DNA of 26,443 nucleotides from a virus: positions 1 through 26,443 of IMG/VR virus record IMGVR_UViG_3300046011_001033. One strand, written 5' to 3'. Made by a program: the position numbers and the translations under genes. Positions within the stretch are counted from its first letter, which is position 1. Each line of letters opens with the position of its first letter. The notes below the pieces were generated by a model, which worked only from the letters and a program-made list of their open reading frames with translations, was not told the DNA's origin and did not search any database. Shown one piece after another: positions 20,672-26,443 of this stretch.

Positions 20672-21238
20672 TTAAGCCGCAAGGACGGGGGTAATTACAC
20701 TTGAAATTTCAGAGTAATTGTCCGCATCAACGGGTGTTGGAGGATTTGGTTCACTTGACATGAATGTCAAAGTATTCAAACGGGCATCACCCATTTGCAC
20801 ACCCCATGAAGATGATCCGCCATTGGCATCACAACCCAAGGTTTCACCCAACAACCAAAATTGGTCGTTTCTATCCCATACGATGATTTGCCATCTACCT
20901 TGTGCCAAAACCTTCAATTGGTCCATATCGGCATCGCCCGTTACGGGGGTTTTACCGCTTGGTTTGAATGACAAAGTAAACAAAGTTTCGTATGCGTTTG
21001 TTCCGTTATCGCGTGATGCGATTACAGTTGTTTCGATGGTTGACAAACCTTTCAATTCCCAAAAAGGGGCAGAAAGTGGAGTGGTAGTAGTACCATTGTC
21101 AATCAAAGTAACTAAACCCGTTCCGCTTTTTGTAACTCGGTTAGCAAATTCAAATGGCACAAAGAATGCACCTTTCAAACCGCCTACAAATTGCTTACAT
21201 GGTTCGTATCTTCCTAATAAAGTTCCACAAGTTGGCAT
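20672..21238 (-). CDS. Major tail protein
   Basis: This 188-residue protein begins MPTCGTLLGRYEPCKQFVGG then LKGAFFVPFEF. It contains RWQIIVWDRNDQFWLLGETL and a GCDANGG-SSWGVQMGDARLNTLTF stretch, the pattern of tube-forming tail proteins in Bacteroidota siphoviruses. A few hundred copies would stack to form the tail tube. The gene is flanked by two terminators, and no promoter was seen directly upstream, so readthrough of the capsid terminator or an unrecognised promoter is needed. Confidence 0.82.
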   Translation of the reverse strand: MPTCGTLLGRYEPCKQFVGGLKGAFFVPFEFANRVTKSGTGLVTLIDNGTTTTPLSAPFWELKGLSTIETTVIASRDNGTNAYETLFTLSFKPSGKTPVTGDADMDQLKVLAQGRWQIIVWDRNDQFWLLGETLGCDANGGSSSWGVQMGDARLNTLTFMSSEPNPPTPVDADNYSEISSVITPVLAA

Positions 21239-21258
21239 ATTTTTCTATTTTGTTGGTT

Positions 21259-21290
21259 AAAAAAAAGGGGCGGGTGTTTACGCCCACCCC
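21259..21290 (-). terminator. Strong terminator after the major capsid gene
   Basis: On the minus strand GGGGTGGGCG, loop TAAA and CACCCGCCCC form a 10-bp stem with one wobble and one mismatch, followed by eight T (21266-21259). It starts 23 nt after the capsid stop. It is the strongest terminator in the window and probably sets capsid mRNA levels. Confidence 0.9.
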
Positions 21291-21313
21291 GTGTTTATAT
21301 TGTTCCTATATTA

Positions 21314-22255
21314 TTAGGTTACATTAATTACAACTTGTTGAGTTGGGTTAGTGGCAATGATACCACCAGTGAAACGCATGATTACACGCACATTCTGTGA
21401 ACCATCGATGTCGCTCATGTCGATAACCTTAACCTCGTTGTAATCGCTCAACAAACCAGTACCGAAGTGCAAATCTGACTTCATACCCAATACACAGTCG
21501 TAGTCGTTAAGACCAGGACACATGGTTACGGGGATACCTTGGAAGTTCATTGGCTTTTCACCTACATAGAATTGGAAGTTGTAATTACCAGCAGACAACG
21601 CGGCTTGGTATGCTTTCATGGTAGATGGACCAACATAGTATTGGTAACCTTCTTTGCCATACAATGCTGCGGGTGAGTAATCCAATGCTTCTTGCAAACG
21701 AGCAACAACATTTGATCCAGTAGTTGCACCACTGAAAGGACGAACGATTGCAGAGTTGTCAATCAAATAACCAACCATACCATCTTGACCAGGAACCAAT
21801 GCGGAATCATACCACAAGTTTGATTTCCAAATACCCAATTCGTTTGCTTGTGCTACTTCGGCAGCGGTTTGTGCCAACATGAATTCTTCGAAAGTTGCAG
21901 GCAATTTTTCAAATGCACTGAAACCCGCTTGTGCTGCTTCCCATGTAGTGCGCAATTGGTTCTTACAAAGTTGTAAGTTTACTTGCTTTTCGATGGTAGT
22001 CAACACATATTCACCCAAAGTTACTGATGAAGAATCAGTGAAATCACAAGTTGCATCGGCAATGGTGATTGAATCTTGGTAGTTACGGATAACTTCTTTG
22101 AAAGCCACATTGGGATGCAATGTGATAAGTTCTTTTGCCAAGGTCTCGCCTGACAACAACGCAGCCGCAATGTATTTGTTACCAAATAAACCCGCGTAGG
22201 TATTTGGAGATACTGTTGGGCCACTCAAATTGATTTTGTTTAATTTATTGTTCAT
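21314..22255 (-). CDS. Major capsid protein
   Basis: This 313-residue protein has the features of the HK97-fold capsid family in Bacteroidota phages: a flexible N-terminus (MNNKLNKINLSGPTVSPNTY), a long helix with TWEAAQAGFSAFEKLPATFE and FMLAQTAAEVAQANELGIW, then strands around YYVGPSTMKAYQAALSAGNY, FQGIPVTMCPGL and the C-terminal FTGGIIATNPTQQVVINV. It forms the icosahedral shell. The position after the protease and scaffold-like genes and before a strong terminator agrees with high late expression. Confidence 0.88.
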   Translation of the reverse strand: MNNKLNKINLSGPTVSPNTYAGLFGNKYIAAALLSGETLAKELITLHPNVAFKEVIRNYQDSITIADATCDFTDSSSVTLGEYVLTTIEKQVNLQLCKNQLRTTWEAAQAGFSAFEKLPATFEEFMLAQTAAEVAQANELGIWKSNLWYDSALVPGQDGMVGYLIDNSAIVRPFSGATTGSNVVARLQEALDYSPAALYGKEGYQYYVGPSTMKAYQAALSAGNYNFQFYVGEKPMNFQGIPVTMCPGLNDYDCVLGMKSDLHFGTGLLSDYNEVKVIDMSDIDGSQNVRVIMRFTGGIIATNPTQQVVINVT

Positions 22256-22264
22256 TTTAGTGGT

Positions 22265-22894
22265 TTAGTTAAAAAGTTGGTCGAATACTCGGTCTTTAAT
22301 TGTCTTTTCACGCTTACTTGAAATGTGAAAATTCATTTTGCTTGTGGTTGTTGCTTCGGGGTTGAATGGAGTGTGAGGGGCGGGTTCAGTCGCCAATCTT
22401 TCTTCCAATTCAGCGTTCACGGCACTCAATGCAGTTTTTTCCATTTCCAATGCTGACAAACGGGCTTCAAACTTGGCTTCAAGTTCTTTGATTTGTGCGC
22501 TGAAATAAGATTCTTCCATTTCGGTTTTAGATTTCACGGTTTTCTTTGGTTTCATTCCCATTTCTTCCTTGATTTCCTCTTTCATGATATCGTCTTGGGC
22601 TTCAACTTCCTCAACGATTTCTTCCTCAACTTCGGCTTCTTTTTTAGCGATTTCAACGATTACACCATTTTCATCAACCTCAACGATGTTACCATCTTCC
22701 ATGGCAAATTCACCTGCGGGTGCGGGGATTTTACCATCTTCGGTTACGATAAACACGGCTTGGCCTACTTCAAAGGCATCCGCTTCAAAAATGGCTTGGC
22801 CATCTTCGGTTTTTACTTGTTCCAACGCAACGGCAACGGGTTCATTGATACCCAATTTTACCATGATGCGGTCCAAGATTGATTCTGCGTTCAT
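22265..22894 (-). CDS. Scaffold-like acidic capsid assembly protein
   Basis: From ATG 22894 the product is 209 residues. The N-terminal half has a short beta repeat-like region (AIFEADAFEVGQAVFIVTED, FAMEDGNIVEVDENGVIVEI). A very acidic stretch (AEVEEEIVEEVEAQDD) and a coiled coil (SAQIKELEAKFEARLSALEM) follow. This fits an internal scaffold that shapes the capsid and is removed by the upstream protease. The ATG at 22900 is possible but lies inside the promoter motif. Confidence 0.78.
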   Translation of the reverse strand: MNAESILDRIMVKLGINEPVAVALEQVKTEDGQAIFEADAFEVGQAVFIVTEDGKIPAPAGEFAMEDGNIVEVDENGVIVEIAKKEAEVEEEIVEEVEAQDDIMKEEIKEEMGMKPKKTVKSKTEMEESYFSAQIKELEAKFEARLSALEMEKTALSAVNAELEERLATEPAPHTPFNPEATTTSKMNFHISSKREKTIKDRVFDQLFN

Positions 22895-22896
22895 AC

Positions 22897-22926
22897 TCAT
22901 AAAACTTTATTTTTTTAGATTGTTAG
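22897..22926 (-). promoter_or_regulatory. Candidate ECF-type late promoter, copy 3 (diverged)
   Basis: CTAACA (22926-22921), 14 nt and AGTTTTATGA (22906-22897), 2 nt before ATG 22894. It keeps the exact spacing and the core GTTTTAT but differs at several positions from the other copies. It would drive the scaffold and major capsid genes. Confidence 0.5.
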
Positions 22927-23509
22927 ATTTTTGATATTCCAATAAAAGGTCTTTGACTTCGTCAAGTAATGATGGTTGTTTACTCATCTTCATTTTGTCT
23001 GCGAAATAACCTTCAATGCTGAATCCTTTGAACTTGCCATCCTTGGCATCATTCCACACATCATCGTTGGTGATTTTCAAACAACCCATCCATGTACCAA
23101 TCGGATCGTTCATTCCGTAGATGGCCGATTTGTCCTTTTCCATGTCCTCTTTAATCCAAGTTTCAACCATGCAAACACCTTGAACCGCCAATTCGTGTTC
23201 AATAGTGGCGTTGCCTTGATTACCCTTCATCAAAAACATCTGCGATGCTTTGCGTACGGTATCCTTGGAAAAGTAAATGTAAAATTCATCCATAGCCCCA
23301 TCCACAATTTGTTTGCGGTATATGGGTTTGTCTGGAATTAAGATTGGTCCCATCAAAATGCGTTTTTCAGCATCTACTTTGGCAAACTTTACTTCATGGG
23401 ATTTTAACGCAACAAAATTGGATTCAATGGCGGGGGCTTCCACGATGCTTATCGCATCAATGCCACTTGCCATTTGTTGTTCATCCAATATAAGTTCAAC
23501 TATGCGCAT
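22907..23509 (-). CDS. XkdF-like prohead protease
   Basis: The 200-residue protein fits the XkdF-like/S78 type serine protease family that matures phage heads. Visible features are IDAISIVEAPAIESNFVAL (17-35), GPILIPDKPIYR (54-65), ATIEHELAVQG (101-111, His105 as likely catalytic residue), GTWMGCLKITND (138-149) and FKGFSIEGYF (160-169, Ser164 as likely nucleophile). It sits directly before the scaffold and capsid genes. The ATG overlaps the upstream stop by 1 nt (TAATG). Confidence 0.87.
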   Translation of the reverse strand: MRIVELILDEQQMASGIDAISIVEAPAIESNFVALKSHEVKFAKVDAEKRILMGPILIPDKPIYRKQIVDGAMDEFYIYFSKDTVRKASQMFLMKGNQGNATIEHELAVQGVCMVETWIKEDMEKDKSAIYGMNDPIGTWMGCLKITNDDVWNDAKDGKFKGFSIEGYFADKMKMSKQPSLLDEVKDLLLEYQKSNNLKK

Positions 23510-23880
23510 TATTTGAATAATTTTTCAATGTCTTTCTGCAATTGACCAACAACGGTCTTTTGTCTAAAAAACAAAGCAGCGTTTTGAAGGTCGGGATAAT
23601 TTCTAATATCTAAACCCATGTCTTTGATGCCTTTTTCTAATTCTGCATACATTTTTGCTACTTTGTCAAAGTCGTTTGATAAGGCATTGCCCAATTGAAA
23701 TGCACCACGAAGAACACGCACACCTTCATTGTAGTCACTATTGTATTTGTCCAATTTCTTTCTACCTTCAATATATGCGGCTTTAATTTGGTCAAGCGAT
23801 GCCAATTCCACTTTAATTGCACCTAATTCAACTTCTTGAACGGCACTTGATGCCATGAATTTTTCAAATGATGTTTTCAT
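23509..23880 (-). CDS. Helical structural-region protein
   Basis: This 123-residue protein is almost wholly helical (LASLDQIKAAYIEGRKKLDK, VLRGAFQLGNALSNDFDKVA, KTVVGQLQKDIEKLF). I recognise no family. It follows the tape measure gene, begins 3 nt after an ECF-type promoter motif and is coupled to the prohead protease. A virion or assembly role is likely from position only. Confidence 0.75.
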   Translation of the reverse strand: MKTSFEKFMASSAVQEVELGAIKVELASLDQIKAAYIEGRKKLDKYNSDYNEGVRVLRGAFQLGNALSNDFDKVAKMYAELEKGIKDMGLDIRNYPDLQNAALFFRQKTVVGQLQKDIEKLFK

Positions 23881-23883
23881 ATT

Positions 23884-23913
23884 CTATATAACGATTTATC
23901 CAGGGAATGTTGC
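23884..23913 (-). promoter_or_regulatory. Candidate ECF-type late promoter, copy 4
   Basis: GCAACA (23913-23908), 14 nt and CGTTATATAG (23893-23884), then 3 nt and ATG. The first box lies inside the final codons of the tape measure gene. It would begin the head gene unit. Confidence 0.68.
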
Positions 23914-25794
23914 GTTTTGTTGGATTCTTCGGTCAAGGGCTTGTTGGGTACTCATGTCCGTTGCAACTGCATACGCCTTGATTGGCTTTTGGTTTTGTTG
24001 TGCCAACGACCTTGCTATCTGCGCTGACGGATCAGCCGAACCACCCACGATTGAAACACTTGGTCCGCTTGGTGCGGTTGATGCCGTATCACTTGAACCT
24101 GGCACGGGCGTTGATGTCATTTTACGAACATTCGCAAAACCCGTTGCAATAACCGCCGCCGCATTTATGTATCCCAATGGTGTACCCGCACCCGCTGCCA
24201 ATGCTTTTGTAGCACCCGCATAGGTGTCAATAATTGCACCCGCAACCGCTAATGTTTTTGCCGTGGCCGTTTCTTCACCAACTGCATTTCCTAACGCTGA
24301 AAGTGCGTTTGATGTGGCATCCATTATTGCCATCTTTGCATCAAATTCCTTTTGTGCCAAATCCTTCTTTTTGGCTTCTTCATCCTTGGCAATGTCGATA
24401 CGCTTGTTTGCCAATTGTTGTTCCAATTCGGTTGTGGATTGCCCCGCATCCTTTCGGGCTTGGATTTGGTTTTGTAATCTTTCCAATTCCAAATTGGTCA
24501 ACGCATCTTGTAATTCTTTTTCGTTGGTCAAAGTTTGTGTCAACCTCAATTGTTCTTTGGCGTATTGGTCATCAATGAACTTGGCTTCATCCTCGGCGGA
24601 TTTTTCCATGAACGCCTTTAATTCTTCGTCTGCCTTTTTCTTATCATCCAACTTTTTCTTTTCGGCATCCGCTGCGATTTGACCTAACTTGATTTGGTTG
24701 GCTTCTTCCGCTTCTTGAATCAATCTGTCTTTTTCTGCTTTGGTGTATTTGCCCCGTGCAATTTCACGCTTGGCGTTATCCAAATCGAACTCGGCTTGTT
24801 TCTTTGCTTTTTCTTCTTCGTCTTGAATGGAATCAATGATGTTCTTTCTGTCGGCTTCACGGATTTTGTCCGATGCTTCACGCCTTTGTGATGCGTATTC
24901 TTTTTGCTTTTCAGCCAGTTCCTTTTGGCGATCCGCTTCCGCTTTCGCCATTTCTTTTTTGCGTTCTTCTTCTTCTTTGTCAAGTTTTTTGGCTTCACGA
25001 TTGAACAACCTTCGTTTGGCTGCCAATTCCGTTTCTGCGTTTTGGGTTGCAACAACGGCATCACTGATTGCCTTTTTGGATTCCTCGGTTTGTCCGTTTA
25101 ACTTTTGGTCTAAACGGGCTGCGGCCAACCTATCTTGTGCAAACTTCAATTCCTTTGCTGCCAAGTCGGTTTCGCTTTTCCGCACTTGTTCCAATGCCTT
25201 TTGTCTGTCGGCCAATGATGCGTTTGAATCTGATAACAATTCACGGGCTTGTGCCAATTCCTTGTTCCCTTTTGCACGGGCTTCATTCAATGCCAATTCC
25301 CTATCCTCTAATTCATCTTGCATATCGGCAAGTTTACGCCCTTCGGTTGCAGCCGTTCCGAATAGCCCCGCAACCAATTCCAAACCATTTGCCAAACCAT
25401 CAACAAGCAATGTGGCAAACCCTGAAACGGCTTGGATGATTGGGTTCAATATAGCCCCGAAAATGGATGTGACACGGGCAAGGGCATCCATCCCTTCTTC
25501 ACTCTTTGTTAGCGCAGCACGAAGCCCCGCAAAGATGCCCACAAGCGCAGCCAATATCGCCCCAAGTGGGTTGGCAACCAATGCCATCATTGATTTACCT
25601 ACGCCCGTAAATGCGGATGCAGTTCGCCCCAATGAACCTGGCAATTCACCAAACTTATCACTCATATCGGACAATTTGGATGTCAAACCCGATGCCGCTT
25701 GTTTGGCCTTATTGGTGAACTTGCTAAACGAGGATTCCGCTTGGTCAACCTCGGTGGTGTCCACCTTTACTTTGTAATCTAATTCTTCCGCCAT
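23896..25794 (-). CDS. Tail tape measure protein
   Basis: The 632-residue protein sets tail length and helps DNA delivery. It has an N-terminal KVDTTEVDQAESSFSKFTNK segment, a hydrophobic stretch SMMALVANPLGAILAALVGI at about 68-88, and a second at about 114-135. A long charged coiled coil rich in A, E, K and Q spans about 150-490. A hydrophobic C-terminal region (AVAGAIIDTYAGATKALAAG) follows. At about 0.15 nm per residue the tail would be near 95 nm. The gene lies upstream of the capsid genes and away from the major tail gene, an unusual order. Confidence 0.9.
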   Translation of the reverse strand: MAEELDYKVKVDTTEVDQAESSFSKFTNKAKQAASGLTSKLSDMSDKFGELPGSLGRTASAFTGVGKSMMALVANPLGAILAALVGIFAGLRAALTKSEEGMDALARVTSIFGAILNPIIQAVSGFATLLVDGLANGLELVAGLFGTAATEGRKLADMQDELEDRELALNEARAKGNKELAQARELLSDSNASLADRQKALEQVRKSETDLAAKELKFAQDRLAAARLDQKLNGQTEESKKAISDAVVATQNAETELAAKRRLFNREAKKLDKEEEERKKEMAKAEADRQKELAEKQKEYASQRREASDKIREADRKNIIDSIQDEEEKAKKQAEFDLDNAKREIARGKYTKAEKDRLIQEAEEANQIKLGQIAADAEKKKLDDKKKADEELKAFMEKSAEDEAKFIDDQYAKEQLRLTQTLTNEKELQDALTNLELERLQNQIQARKDAGQSTTELEQQLANKRIDIAKDEEAKKKDLAQKEFDAKMAIMDATSNALSALGNAVGEETATAKTLAVAGAIIDTYAGATKALAAGAGTPLGYINAAAVIATGFANVRKMTSTPVPGSSDTASTAPSGPSVSIVGGSADPSAQIARSLAQQNQKPIKAYAVATDMSTQQALDRRIQQNATFPG

Positions 25795-25934
25795 GACTTA
25801 ATTTTTCTTTTGTATTGTTTTGCAACTTGCTTTAATGTTTGGTTGTATTGGTATTTGCCTTTGGCGATTTCCACCGTGTCGGATACCCCATACCATTCTT
25901 GTGATTGTAAAAGTTGAATTATCTGTGTTATCAT
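25779..25934 (-). CDS. Small basic protein upstream of the tape measure gene
   Basis: This 51-residue gene starts MITQIIQLLQSQEWYGVSDT and ends KQYKRKIKSWRKN. Its ATG overlaps the preceding stop as ATGA and its 3' end overlaps the tape measure gene by 16 nt, so it fills the only apparent gap here. It could be a tail assembly accessory, but no family is recognised. It contains no slippery sequence that I can see. Confidence 0.72.
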   Translation of the reverse strand: MITQIIQLLQSQEWYGVSDTVEIAKGKYQYNQTLKQVAKQYKRKIKSWRKN

Positions 25935-26443
25935 TTTTTAAGTACTAAAAAGTTTGCATTGATGAAATTGATGGTGTGTAAACCCGCAGCCGCACCATAC
26001 ATTTTCCAAACAAAGGTGACTTCATCCGTGGGTGACAAATCCAAAACAGTATCAATTTGAATACCATGGAAATTTGAATCAGTAACCAAATAAGCGGTGG
26101 TGTTTATGCCGTTCACTTGGATGGCAAATTCCAATTCTTTGTTTCCACTCTGTGCAAAATTACAAGTGCCAATAAATTTGTATTGTCCGCCATTTGTACA
26201 CACATAGGTTGATGGGTTCAAAGTGAAATTGATGTTGTCAACATAACCAATTGATTCTTCTTCCTCCATTGGGATTGTTTCCCATGTCAAACCATCTGTG
26301 GATGATGCCGTCACCGTATCCGAATACATCGTGATTTGGTTGAATTGGATGATGGATTGAATGGTGTCAACTTGCTGAACCAAACTGAACACATTGTTTT
26401 TGTTGTAGTCTGTATCTTGGTTGGTGTCCAAATAATCTTGGCC
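25931..26443 (-). CDS. Beta-rich tail protein, N-terminus cut by the window edge
   Basis: An open frame of 170 codons enters at the right edge with GQDYLDTNQDTDYNKNN and has no start inside the window except a TTG at 26431. The N-terminal part is coil-like (FSLVQQVDTIQSIIQFNQIT). The rest has strands typical of a jelly roll (VCTNGGQYKFIGTCNFAQSG, LEFAIQVNGINTTAYLV, LHTINFINANFLVLKK), similar in layout to C1q/TNF-like phage fibre tips. It is probably a tail or fibre component. Confidence 0.7.
   Translation of the reverse strand, partial: GQDYLDTNQDTDYNKNNVFSLVQQVDTIQSIIQFNQITMYSDTVTASSTDGLTWETIPMEEEESIGYVDNINFTLNPSTYVCTNGGQYKFIGTCNFAQSGNKELEFAIQVNGINTTAYLVTDSNFHGIQIDTVLDLSPTDEVTFVWKMYGAAAGLHTINFINANFLVLKK

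Noticed and set aside
22493-22934. Two plus-strand frames opposite the scaffold-like gene
   Set aside because: Phe- and Ser-rich translations are typical of the antisense of an acidic Glu/Lys-rich gene.
24827-25777. A 316-codon open frame on the plus strand opposite the tape measure gene
   Set aside because: It mirrors the low-complexity coiled coil of the tape measure gene; its Ser/Ala-rich product has no domain pattern and no promoter or coupling.
1-26443. Search for tRNA genes, integrase, repressor/attachment sites and insertion sequences
   Set aside because: I saw no cloverleaf with a T-loop signature, no tyrosine or serine recombinase and no transposase, though reading by eye can miss a tRNA.

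Overview
The window is a contiguous, very compact piece of a tailed double-stranded DNA phage (or prophage). Every convincing gene is on the minus strand, so transcription runs from 26443 towards 1. The host is most likely a member of the Bacteroidota. Five intergenic sites carry the Bacteroidota housekeeping promoter pattern (TTG or TTTG, 19-20 nt, TAnnTTTG). Most starts have A-rich leaders rather than Shine-Dalgarno sites, and many proteins resemble families I recognise from Bacteroidota phages. A tape measure protein and a tube-like major tail protein, with no contractile sheath seen, suggest a siphovirus. No integrase, tRNA or CRISPR array was seen, so the lifestyle is undecided.

Layout in transcription order. 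(1) Virion genes, 26443 to about 14392: a beta-rich tail protein cut by the right edge, a 51-residue protein, the tape measure protein, a helical protein, an XkdF-like prohead protease, a scaffold-like acidic protein, the major capsid protein, the major tail protein, a small beta protein, the portal, a DUF6712-like adaptor, a candidate unimolecular spanin, a Cys-rich protein and a run of fibre and adhesin proteins. (2) Lysis genes, 14390 to 12815: membrane and exported proteins, a small basic protein, a holin-like protein and an N-acetylmuramoyl-L-alanine amidase, closed by a terminator. (3) Early small genes, 12764 to 10509: several unknowns, a helix-turn-helix protein, an SSB-like protein and two small membrane proteins. 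(4) Replication, 10488 to about 6347: a structured leader RNA, a replication-organiser-like protein, a DnaB-type helicase, a family of small duplicated proteins and a VRR-NUC nuclease. (5) Sigma factor, zinc/HNH proteins, ParB-like protein and terminase, 6360 to 2864. (6) A winged-helix protein, then a separately promoted cassette (below 2498) with a Mom-like DNA modification enzyme, a GNAT acetyltransferase, an HNH nuclease and unknowns, running off the left edge.

The most interesting points are regulatory. Four virion transcription units begin with a two-part motif, GnAACA-N14-CGTTwTATAG, placed 2-3 nt before the start codon. It looks like an extracytoplasmic-function (ECF) type promoter and matches no housekeeping promoter here. 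The phage also encodes an ECF-like sigma factor (5752-6360). I propose that this factor switches on the late genes through these sites. Second, the replication operon starts with a roughly 95-nt leader whose complementary segments are interleaved (A-B-A'-B'), as in a pseudoknot, with the last segment close to the start codon. Third, the Mom-like gene is insulated by its own terminator and promoter and ends in a sliding-clamp-binding-like motif.
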